From contig CM075769.1 of NCBI GenBank assembly GCA_037974665.1, positions 23,338,139-23,402,138 of the forward strand: a stretch of DNA of 64,000 nt, read 5' to 3'. Origin of the DNA: Ehretia macrophylla (taxonomy: Eukaryota; Streptophyta; Magnoliopsida; Boraginales; Ehretiaceae). Both the position numbers and the translations under genes were made by a program. Of this stretch, positions 26,343-38,019 are shown piece by piece (positions within the stretch are counted from its first letter, which is position 1; every line of letters starts with the position of its first letter). The notes beneath the pieces were generated by a model that ran no database searches, was not told the DNA's origin, and was given only the letters and a program-made list of their open reading frames with translations.

Positions 26343-27130
26343 TGTCATGCCCCAACTCGACCCCACTTACGATCAGTTAGGACGCAACGTAATTCGGCAA
26401 TATAACGTCTGTAATAAGGACAACAGGACTCTAAACCAATCCTTAATAACATCACACAACCAACTCCAAATTTCAACAACAACTCCACAACCATTTCATC
26501 AACATACAACACATCTAACACCATATATTAAACAACCATACAACATCCCAACCATAAGTCATATGCCTCTGTTTCAACAACATACCACAAGCTATACTAT
26601 ATTTATGCATAACAAATATAAAACTAGTCTAGCAACCTATTCATATTCCAAAAGTAAGACAACTAAACTAGCATTATACTTTTCACTATCTTTATATCAT
26701 CTTTTGCAATACAACTTCAAAACTTAAACCGTACAACAAACTACATAGAACAAAGCAACATAAAAGCACTCCAGCAAGACATCAAGGAAAAGACTCTTGC
26801 ACATTTGACTCGTCCACATAAAGCTCATACTCAGTCTCCTGAGACACGTACTTTACCTCTGGCTCGATAACCTGAAAGTTAGCAAAGAGGGTGAGCTTAT
26901 ACAACATAAAGCTCAGCGAGGGTTCAAAAGATGTTTTGGAAACATTTTCTCTTTACCACTTGGGAAATCATCCTAGATACAATAAGAATCAATAAACTTC
27001 ATCAACATCAACAATTCAATTCAAGCAACATGAATAACCATTCAATTAAGAAATGATACACTAGTTGATGTAGCTCTATACGCCATCACGAACTCAACCA
27101 ACCTTATATGCCCATTGATACATTCCGGAG

Positions 27131-27432
27131 GTACCTCATCTAGCCCCTCCCTCCATGGTATCTCTGCCCATGCGAGCTGGGGGTAGTTCATGATAATCAT
27201 GTCGTTATTAACCTAATAGCCCGATGCTGCCCAAGAGGTGGCACACACTATCATGACTCATAACAATAATAATAAACATTACCTTATCTTGCCCCTCCTT
27301 GCATGGCATATCAGCCCATGCGCGCTGGGGGTAGTATATGATAGTCATGCCGTTATCAACCCAACAGCCCGATACTGTTCGAACGATGGCACACATTATC
27401 ATGACTCATGACAATAATAATAAACATTTCAT
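27131..27432 (-). repeat. Tandem duplication of the family B LTR core, period about 148 bp
   Basis: Two consecutive copies run from gcccctccctccatggta (27143) and gcccctccttgcatggca (27291) through catgcg.gctgggggtag, agcccgat..ctg and atcatgactcat, both ending in caataataataaacat. The intact family B LTRs at 46679 and 51921 have a single copy. The second copy has a variant core (AGCCCGATACTGTTC). Confidence 0.85.
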
Positions 27433-28287
27433 ATTCCGAGAAACAACAAAGTAGGTTATTCCCCGGTACAACAACAATCATCAATCAATCAATACTTCAA
27501 TCAACATAACATTAACTAAACAACTAACACAACCAAGTTAGATGATAAAGTACGTCACCCAACTTAATCCACATTTCAACATGTTTCCAAACCTAAACCT
27601 ACTCCCCAACATTCTATGAAACAACTACTCAAACACTACTCAACAACCATAGACAATATTTTAGCATTTCAAAGAAAGACAACACAAACTTCTAAAATTC
27701 ATAATTTACAATCTACTAATCAAACAAGAAGCAACTACAACTCAATTTCAACTACTACAACAATAATTATTCAAATATAAGCCAAATAATTAATTTAAAT
27801 ACCCGAAAAATAATAATATACGTTGCTACCGTTTAAAATGGCTACAAATTCATATAATTGGTTCTTATCATCTACTAAGCAATAATCTAACATCAATTTA
27901 ACAAAATAGCAACTACAAATGCATCAACCAAAAATTCAACTCAACTTTAAAATAATGTACTATATTTTTCCCTCACCTTTGATCCAAAGTAATGCTAGGA
28001 ATAGGTAGAATAGGTGCCCAACAAAAAATTTCAAGATTTGAATGACTCAATTTGGCTTTGAAACGCAAAATCTATGAAAAAAATGCTTTGAAAACCTAAC
28101 TAAAAATATTTCTTCATTCTCCCTCAAGGTGATCGACCACTAGGTGAGAAATGAGTGGGTTTTGAACTTATTTTTCTTATTTGTGAGTATATTATGCATA
28201 TATATAAGCTTGGTCAACAAAATAATCAAAAGTCAAAGTTGTCAACCTTGTGTTTTTAGTTGTTTTTAGCCTACAATACATATATAT

Positions 28288-31200
28288 TGTAGCGTCCCGA
28301 TCCCTCACGAGACCAGGACTCCTATTTATCACGCTACTCTCAACCTAATTCCAAACCTCGGGCATGAAATTTAGAGAAAAACGGACGGAGTTTCCCCTAT
28401 ATATAAGACTATCTGGAAACCTACAAATAACAACATACAACCACAAGACCATAATCTTCAACTTCAATCCATTTCATCCTTACAAGCATGCAAGTCAACT
28501 AGACAACAAGGTAAAGATTACAAATTAATAAAACATTACAAGCCATTCATAACTATCAATACATTCTAAACTTAACTTTACAATTACAAAACTGAATTCA
28601 ATGACAATCCACGTAAGCCAGCATAGTCAACACGAAACTCTCGAGCCTTCTTTTCTACCTCTGATAGCACTGATCCTGAAAGGTGTTAGAAACGAGGGTG
28701 AGTATACAACATGTATACTCAGTAAGGGAGATGATGCAGCATACCGGGCGTGCAATGCAGCAACTTAACACAATTAATACAATAAATAAGCAATGAATAA
28801 CAATTCTAATACCACATTTTAAAAGGATACAATCGATAACCCTTATCACTCCAAATCTTCGATCCCCGATCCATGAACCACGATCTCAATCTCGATATGT
28901 CGGCATCCCTTACACTAATGGGTACTCCGGATGTACTCGATCCTACGACCCAACACCCCCTGACAATCTCCGGACCAGGCGAGTGAGGGAATAGCAGACG
29001 GAGCTAAGGCAACCAATACTGGCAAGCTCGATGCTGCCCAACGAGGCCATCGCATCTGCCGCGACAATGAGGTTGCGCAACCACGATGCAATGCAAGAAT
29101 GATAACAATGACAATATAATCAAGAAATACATTTAAGGACAAAAAGTAGGTTGTCCTCACACCAAATTACAATTTAGCAACAATAAGCATATATCAATTA
29201 CGCAATTATACTAAACTATATACTCTTTTAGCAAAAAAAATAAACTATAATGCACGTAAGGATGCAGGTCCCTCACCTTTATCAAGCTTCAAGATGTAAA
29301 AATGGCTTAGTTACTCCAACTTTCCTTTAGCTCGAATATGCAAATCCCTAGTATATTCATTTAAGTATAACACTTTAGCAATTGATTATATTAACTCCAC
29401 ATTAGCACGTAATCCCAAATAACTACATATTATTCATGTATGTCATATTGCCACATAGCCTAAGTAATCAAACGAATAACTCTAAAACATTTCTTTAATC
29501 TTACCAAGGACATTAACTATATCAACTTTAAAAAGTTAACTTCATAACTAATTCAACTTCATTTATATTGCAAAGGAATATCAAACTAAGTATTAAATCA
29601 AGACAACTATGCTTAACACTTGAACATAATTCAACTATAACAAAATCTAAGAATCATTATCATGTTTATTCACCCAAGTACAACATATATAACTCAATTA
29701 AAAATCAAATATAGCAATTAAGTAGTCCAATTAACTAACTAAGTAACAAGTTCAACCAATTCATATAAATTCTAACAAAACTCTTTTCCAATTGCTTACG
29801 AATTAGGTTCTAAACTTCACGTATGATATGAAACTTCAAATCTAACTTTACCAATCCCATTTCGCCACATTTTGATACACCTAAATGCCATGAACCCACA
29901 TTTCCAAGCATAATTATACAAAACACCAAAAAGCTCCTTAAGTGATTTGAACTACAGTTACCTAATTCGATTAACCAAACCACGTTATAAATACATTTTA
30001 GAGGCTTCCTAACACATCTAAGGTCATCTAGCTATTCAAACATGACAAATTCAAACCTTCGTTCTAAAGTTCCCTTTTTCAACTAGGCAATTCTACTTCC
30101 ATACGAAATTCAAAACTCCGACTCTATAAACCCACTATACAACATCCCTAAGGATAACAAATGTCACTTATTAAAGCCATGAAAACCCACTTTGGAGACA
30201 AAAGCTCGGAAAGGCCCCGAGTGGGTTTTAACTATGACTACTTTATTCGGACCCCAATTTCACCCAACGAAAGCACCATAAGTGCTTCCATGCCCCAAGG
30301 ATACCTAATCTAAAGCTCAAACGTGCCCGGATTGCATTACGTGAAAAATCCTCTTTTTAAAGTTAACAAATTTTGCATTTTAACTCATTTTCGGGCAATT
30401 CAACCTCACGTGAGTCTTTGTCTTGTTTCACTAATGTCTAAAGCTCCTAAAGGAAGCCTCAATTCAATCTAATTAACAAATTATATTAAAAACTCTAAAT
30501 TTTTAGATTTTACTATTCACTATCACTATTCATCTTCTTCCCCAACATGTATTTTTCAATTCTAGCCATAAAAATCTCTAAATAACCAATAAAGAATGTT
30601 CTATAATCATATTAAGGAGTAAATGAAGCAATTATAACCATAAAATAGCAAGATAATTCAAATCTAGGAATTTTCAAGAAAAATAGAAACAAGCTTTAAA
30701 TGCAACAAACACATGAATCTCTCACCAAAACTTGTTGTAAAATGGTTGATAAAAGCCCTAGACCCTTGAATTCAAGCTTGAAATGGAAGAAAATAGCCAA
30801 TTATAGCAATTTTTTACAAGAAAATTACTATTCCCGTATGTGCTTTTTGGCTGATTTTTTTACTCTTCTTTTTTTGTTTTTTTTTTGTTTTGGTTGAGTA
30901 ATAACTTGTATATATTATATAAGATATTTATGCAAGAGTATGTGTAATTAGTTGTGGTCAAAAGCCATTAAATCCTAGTCAACTAAGTTAAAAACTCATA
31001 CAATTGCTAACTAGTTGAAATTAAAGGTTGTTACGTACGTAACACTATTCAAGTGACCCGAAAAACATTTTTCAAATGCATGTTCCCGAGCTCGAAAGTC
31101 CGAAATAACAAGTTCCCGATTCCTTTTATGGGTCATATGACTTAGGAAAAATATTAAATCAAACTTTTAAAATATTCAAATTTCTTATGAATAGTGCTCA

Positions 31201-31300
31201 ATAATAAATCAATTAAACAAGAAGAGTAATGCACATAAGATGCTCAAGTAATTTATGCAACAGTTACTTAAATGATGTGATAAAATTCCCGGGCGTCACA
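28288..31300 (-). mobile_element. Family A solo LTR, copy 4, TSD TATAT, nested in the family B LTR
   Basis: A 3013-bp minus-strand LTR with low end TGTAGCGTCCCGATCCC and high end TTCCCGGGCGTCACA, flanked by TATAT at 28283-28287 and 31301-31305. The core at 28860-29090 has an intact palindrome GGTTGCGCAACC (29071-29082) and AGCTCGATGCTGCCC (29025-29039). Its removal restores a continuous family B LTR, so it is the youngest insertion in this stack. Confidence 0.9.
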
Positions 31301-32051
31301 TATATACTAAATCTAACTTGTATACTATATTTAGTAGTCTAAAATTAGTTGAAAACATTTTATATAAGTATGCATATACATACATCCAAGTTATAAAACT
31401 GGATTTTGCAACAAAAATTGAAAAGTCACATTATTTATTTTGCAAATGTGTTTTAAATGCACAACCAATATATAATCACTCAATATCACATATAAATTCA
31501 TATATATCATTTATAATATATACTAGGTTAACAAAAGTCAACATAAGAATCAGGTTCAGCAGAAATCACTATTCGGCTCAAAAACACTAATTTTTCACCC
31601 GAAAAGTCTATTTCAAATTCCTAATTTGTTTCAGAAATAATTTTTAGTAAATCACGGGTCTTCTAATAATGGAGGACTAGTTTTTAAAATATTTAAAAGA
31701 CTAGTTTCAAAAAATTAGCGAAAAGATCCTCAAATGCTATTAAAAGGCACTTTAAATGAAATTTTTACCAAAAATCTTTATAAAAGTTTTATGAATACAC
31801 ATACATCATGTAATAGGAGTAGTATTTACAAATAAACCTAATTTGGTCAAAGAAGATGAAAGGTCAAAAGTCAAAGAAGACCAAAAGTCAAAATTTTTCA
31901 AAAGTCAAATAAAATTCAAATGAAATTGAAATGCACATTTAACTTAGTATTTTTGTGTAATTCATACATATGCACGTATATGAGTTCAAATAATATATAT
32001 AAACAAGTGAAAACACGTAATTGCAAATAAGAAAAAATTCGGGGTCTCACA

Positions 32052-33203
32052 GTTATAGCACAAACTTATATATTGATTAAAATAAATGAAATTCAAAACT
32101 TAGAATCAATATAAGATGTTTAGGAGTTGTTGGAAGAGTTGTTTGATAAAATGAGTTGGTTTAGAATTTATAGAAAATGTTACAACGGCTCTTTAACGAC
32201 TAGTTTTTCGAACGTACAGACCTCCGGTCGTGTTAACATGACCGGGTATCAAGACCAGAAAAATGTACCTATTCTACTCAGGGAGGTGGTCTTGATGGGC
32301 AGTCTTGTTAACATGACCGGGGTATCATCCCCGAGGTCACTCAGTTTATGCAAAACCTTGTTTAAATTATTTATTGTCAAGTCTTTTGAAGATACAAAGT
32401 TTAAGCCTTTTAAGAACAATTCTTCAAAAGCGTTTTCAACCCATTTTCAACCTCTATAACATCTCAAAACATTTTCTAAAATCTTGTGGAAAGATCAAAA
32501 TTGATTTTTGAATTTAAGAGTTTAAAATAAAGTTTTCGCCCAAAAATTCAATCTTTTGAACATAAATCATTTAGACCTTTTAAGAATGTTCCAATCCATT
32601 TAATCTTTTGAAATACTTTCAAAACTCTTGAGGAAAGAATTAAAAATATTTGTGAAAGATTACCAAGTGCTTGATCCATAAAAATGCATATCTAAGGCAA
32701 ATTACATTTTTAAGCCGTTACCGATTATGTCGTCACGTCTTCATCCTTATTACACCACTTCATCTTCATGTCTTCAAGTCTTGATTCTTGAAATGTGATC
32801 TTTATTTCTTCAACTCTTCAAGACTTCATTTCTTCATGCTTGTGGTGATCTTGATCATGCAAACTTTGATTCTTCTCAATGGCCAACATAATTTGCATTT
32901 TCTTAATTTTGCAAGTCTTCTTTGATATCAAGAACATTTACCTTTTCATATAAGATACTCTTACTCTTTCAACACTAAGCATCCACAATATATTTTGGCT
33001 CATAATTTCATTAGTACAATATAATCCACACAAGCCAAAACATTAAAGTATAATTTGGCATATAGTTATATATATATTTAATGTACACAAGCCAACAAGT
33101 GTATATTTTAATCATGTAAGCACATTATGACAAACACACTTACAAATCCAATTTTTTTTGATTTGTTATCATCAAAATCATATCTTTTGGCATAAGGCCA
33201 ACA
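32052..33203 (-). mobile_element. SIRE-like relic, 5' LTR, outer part
   Basis: Continues the 5' LTR beyond the family B insertion and matches 18520-19669. The outer end is taken at 33203, where the minus strand begins TGTTGGCCTTATGCC. Two near-palindromes centred on GTTAAC lie at 32226-32243 and 32301-32318. No clear 5-bp target duplication links 33204 with 13021, so the outer ends may have decayed. Confidence 0.8.
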
Positions 33204-33810
33204 CTTTTTTACTTTATAAACTAAACATGGAAATATCACATTTCTGATTTCACTTTTTTGATAATCGTGTAAGACTCCACAAACCAAATACCTTCTTAGC
33301 AACTACTTGGTTGCTAATTCCTTTTCAAATTGTAACTTGAACTCACCTTCTTGATTGTTTTTAAGTAGGGTAAAGTGCACCATAGTTTGCTAAACTTGTA
33401 TAAAGTTTCAAATCATTTATTAAACTTTTTTTTTTTTTTCAAATTGTCTACAAAACAAATCTTTTGTTTTATTTTACCCATCTGTTATTCTTTTCCAGTC
33501 ACTTTTAACGGATTTTCATTTTTAGCTAGTAAAATTTTCATTTGACACATCATTATTATAATATGAAATAAACTATTTTACTCCACAAGTCATTAAACTT
33601 GTAAAAGTTTCAAATCCCCAAGTAAACTATTTATGTTGTTTCAAATCAACCAATGAACAAATTATAATAAACCAATGGAAAAATTATACCTACATGCTTT
33701 TATTAGAAAATAAAAAGATGTGTTGATATGATATCACATCTATAACTTTAAATTATATAGGCATGTAAACTTTTATAGGTAATGAAAAATTTCCAATATC
33801 AAAGCATTAA
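33204..33810. other. Spacer with an old repeat shared with the other side of the SIRE-like relic
   Basis: Positions 33307-33392 match 12129-12215 in the same orientation. From 33390 the sequence contains two direct blocks of the taaacttgta.aaagtttcaaatc type (near 33393 and 33594), resembling the arms of the MITE-like unit at 55035. No gene is seen. Confidence 0.5.
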
Positions 33811-36800
33811 TGTAACTCCCTAACCCCTCACAGAATCAGGTCCGTGATCCCAAACCCCAAGTCATGAAAAATGAGAGAAAACGGACGGAGTCTCCCCTAT
33901 ACCTAGGCCTAACGACAAACCTGCACGCAGAAGATTCAACCCAAACATCATTCACAACATATATATAAAGTTTCATCTCCACTCATAAGACTATTCTTGT
34001 TTTCCTTTTCTTAGACAAGTACATACATGCATTGAACTTACACAATACTAACCTAATACAAATACTAGCTTATCATACCACTCTAATACTTTAAATTAAA
34101 CTTATTACAAATTCCTACTTACAACAAATATATACAAGGTCAACAAAACAAAACATATATTTAAATCACTAAATACACTTTATATATACATTACATTACA
34201 TTTCAACTAATAATTCACACATGGCATTCACTCTCAAACAACGAGCTATCATTAAATACTCGAACTTTTCCTTCTATCTCTGCAATATCTGAAAGATGGT
34301 TGAAGACAAGGGTGAGCATAACACTATGCTAAGTGAGGGAGGGAAAAATGCAAGGAGGTTTTGAAAACTCTTTTCGTGAATGAATGTAAGTAAGATACAT
34401 TAAAAAAAACCAGTAAGTAAACTATTAAGCACGAAGGAATACATTAACAAAGATAAACATTTAAGCTTTATATTCAACATTTAAGCTTTATATTCTATAA
34501 GACACACAATAAAAAGGATACAGTCTCGATCATGATCACGAACCACGAACCTCGATCACGAGCACAAACATGAACACAGGTACAATGATGATATGATAAC
34601 GATAAGCCGGTATCCCTTATAACTCCAGTGGGTGTACTTCGGATGTATCCAAAATATCTTACGACCTAACTCTCTCAGGGCGGCATCTCTAGCGAGAGAA
34701 AGAATAATGTACGGAGCTAAAGCAACCAACCCTAGCAAACCCGATACTGCCCATAGAGGCTCATCACATCCAATGCGAAATGGTTGCGCAACCACGATAA
34801 TAATAGAAATGAGAATACACTCAATAGGATCTAAAACTCCAAGGAAAAGTCAATCCGATAAATACGTATAATACCACATCTAAATATTGCATTAATACAA
34901 ATATTACATGTTATGCAAGCAATACAAGATTATAGTTTCATTATTTACTCAACATAGCTAACTTGTATTCCAAAGAAGCTTTAACTGGCATTAATCAATA
35001 AGAATATCAACTATCGAAAATTAAATTACTAATTAAAATGCATCAAAGAATGAAATCCCCTCACCTCTACCAAGCTCCAAGATGCAAGAATTGGCTTCAA
35101 TTCACTCTCAAACACCTTGGATAGTCAACTGAAGCATTCTTGCGTCTATAAAACATTCCATAACTTCCTAGATGACATTAATTATATTAACATTTAACAA
35201 AGTAACCTTTATAACAAGCTCAAGAAATCACCCTTTTTGTAACAACCATTAACAGTCCAATGATTCACATATAAATAGAAATTTACATTTAGGCAATTAA
35301 ACTCACAATTTCAATCCATTAATTTCATGAATCTCTTCAAACATCTAAATATCAATACTTCAAAACTCCATTCAATTCTAAGTATTTGCACAAGAATATA
35401 GTTTATCTAACATATCATGCACGTAGCTGTAATCCATCTAACTCAACATGCAAATAACTAAGTAGTCCAACAAGATTACTTCACAAGAATATGCTTTAAG
35501 TTTTTCGGTCATACTTTACTTTAAACTAAGTTCATAAAACCTATTATAAAGCACTCATTGTTTATCATGATTTGCACACATTCATTATTAACTAACACTT
35601 ATGGCACATGTTCCATAAGCTAAAAAGTATACTCTACACATCAATATACCCTTATAGCATGCATACTTAGCTCTAATAACTATTAGCTATACAATATCAA
35701 AATTTACATAAAGTTAGAAAATAATGAAAATGGTACTTAGAATGCATCTTTAATCATTCTTTATCTCTACAACATGCAATTAGACTATCAACCAACAATT
35801 TTTAAGCCTAACTATCCATCAGAATCTCAAGTATCCCAAAGAGGCATAAAGGGCCGATTTTTAACTAAATTTTGAATTTCTTGATTATTCTCTTGTTCAT
35901 AAGTCATATATAGCCTAAATCTACCATTCTACACATCATTCAAACAATTAAACAAACGCTTAGTCTTCAATTTCAACTAATGATAACAAACTTTGTTCTA
36001 ACATAAAATTAACCATAAAGACTTGTAAAACTTGCAAAAGAATGCTCTTGGAACCTTATGAACACCAAATAACAAGATAGGTATGCAAAAAAACTCAATA
36101 CCATTCATAACCATTTTTATCTAACAACTAAAGAAGCTAAAATGAGCAAAATAAATGCACAAACTTATGAAATCCCTCACCTAGAACCTTAGGAGAACAA
36201 GTTTATGGCTTGATTTGGCTTAGAGAACACTTGGAGAAGACAAATTTTGAAGTCCTAAGTAATTTTCTCTCTTAGCCATGACTTATTACCAATAAGCTTG
36301 CAAGTACCTACGAACCATCTTTACTCACCTAGAAAACAACCATCAATGCAACATTAAATACTTAGCAATGTAAGTTGAAATTATGGACTACATTCACTTG
36401 AATTTGCTGCTTGGATTACCTACCTAAATGATCTCTAAAAACTCTGAAATTCCACAAGCTTCTAGTTTATCGAGTGTAGATAGGTTTAGCCTCAAGTGGA
36501 TCCTAATTTGGAGCTATATACCTCAAGTTATAATCATTTTCATGCAACTGCGCCTGATTGCCCTGTTCCAGAGATTTTATGCTACAATTCGGAAATGGCT
36601 TCGTCAGATAGCATAAATGATTGAATTAGCTCTTGCTCCAAAAACAAAGTTTGTTTTACACTAAAAGGTCTAACTACTGTAAAAATTTCATTTAATTATA
36701 AGCTTGTTTACTATGTCAAAAGGTTCTAGAAAATGGCGGTAGTACACTGTCCAAAATTACTCTTTTTTACTACTCTACTTTTAGCTATATTTCCTTGCTT

Positions 36801-37846
36801 CTTGAGTTAAATTAAGCATTATATTGACTTCTAGTTAGCATATGCCACTCATCAACCTCACTTAGAACATCTACGAAACATTTGGTCTACATAATTAACT
36901 ATAACTAACAAGCATTCACTTCAACTACAACTACTTGCAAAAGTTAACAAAACATGCATAAGATTACTTCTATAACATACTACTAACTATAAACCATCTT
37001 TACAAGCTCATTCATCATATGACTACATCATAATCAACACTAAGAGACATGAATAAACAACAATAATGCACAAAAGGATGATATCCTTCACCTAGTAAGA
37101 TAAACTTGCAAGAAAATGCATAGAATATACTTGTTTTCTTCTATTTTCTCCTTCTTTTTCTTATTTCCTTTTCTTTCTTTCCTCTCCCTTTCTCTTCCTC
37201 CATGGCCGAGCTCTTCTTTTTCTGGTTCTAGACATTTCCTTCTCTTTTTTTTCTTTTTTTTTCTTTTTGTGGTATTTTGGATGTTATATGTGTATATAAA
37301 TGAAGTATGGTCTTGGGTTAAAGGTTCTATTGGATTGGGCTCTAATTAATTGGTAGATTTAGTTAAATTAAAGTCCAAACAAAGGCTTGGTCTTCTAATG
37401 GCCCAATGAAAAAGTCTAGCCAATGGTTACTATTCTTACGATACACTATTTACTCACAACCTTCCTGAAATGCTCTAAATGAAATTCCTTCAATGAAAGT
37501 GCCCTAAAAATAGTTTAAATAAGATAACCGTACATGCCAAATAATTAAATAAAATAGTTGGAGATTGTCTTCGGGCTCGGAGCTACTTATTCAATAATTG
37601 AAATTAGTGACAAACCAACACTTAAATGTAAAGATATAATTCCAAATAAATATAATTCTAAAATAATTATCTCATTTAAAGTAGTTAAACACATTTTGGA
37701 TATTTTCAAAAATAATAGAAATTATACCAAGAAATATATGCTACAAGTTGATAAAGATTACATAGTTATGCATTTTCATTTAGAATAATCACATAAGTAT
37801 ATGCAATTAAGTATTAATCACTACATGCTAAGTCCGGGTTGTTACA
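33811..37846 (-). mobile_element. Family A solo LTR, copy 5, TSD ATTAA
   Basis: A 4036-bp minus-strand LTR with low end TGTAACTCCCTAACCCC and high end GTCCGGGTTGTTACA, flanked by ATTAA at 33806-33810 and 37847-37851. The core at 34530-34800 has an intact palindrome GGTTGCGCAACC (34782-34793) and AACCCGATACTGCCC (34738-34752). It is the longest family A copy. The tail of the transcribed-leader region seems present twice (a ctcacctag..aagttt/aactt block near 36178 and 37090), suggesting an internal insertion or duplication of about 0.9 kb. Open frames inside it (for example at 36428 and 37558) have no domain support. Confidence 0.88.
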
Positions 37847-38019
37847 ATTAAACTAACAAAGTAAGGTATTCGAAAGTTCTAATATTAGGGTCAATTAATC
37901 CAAAAGTGTGTAAGATAATATCACATAGGAGTTAGAATAACGAATGTCACATGGGATTTGAAAAAATATTATGAAAGGTTTTGGAGTTTAGGCCCTTAGC
38001 TCTATATAAGACTAAGTTC

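Larger units (their letters stand above)
26343..32051 (-). mobile_element. Family B solo LTR with TSD GTTAT, containing a nested family A LTR
   Basis: The low end TGTCATGCCCCAACTCGACC and the high end TTCGGGGTCTCACA correspond to the LTR ends of the intact element at 46679-54378. Perfect target duplications GTTAT lie at 26338-26342 and 32052-32056. Without the nested LTR (28288-31300) the unit is about 2.69 kb, compared with 2.46 kb in the intact copies. The extra length includes a tandem duplication of the LTR core (27131-27432). The right part (31306-32051) keeps the order caccc(g)aaa, atcacgggtct, ggaggactagt, taataggagtagta seen at 48740-49135. Confidence 0.88.

Noticed and set aside
26347..26727. 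126-aa threonine/glutamine-rich open frame on the + strand
   Set aside because: It starts in the terminal bases of the family B LTR and is antisense to it, with no domain.
13017..33208. Target duplication for the whole SIRE-like relic
   Set aside because: The 5 bases outside the ends (TTGTT and CTTTT) do not match well, so no duplication is claimed.
37116..37349. Phenylalanine/serine-rich open frame near 37116
   Set aside because: It results from a T/C-rich low-complexity tract in the leader part of the copy 5 LTR.
36428..37788. Several 60-77 aa open frames on the + strand
   Set aside because: All are inside the copy 5 solo LTR and antisense to its orientation; they are chance frames.
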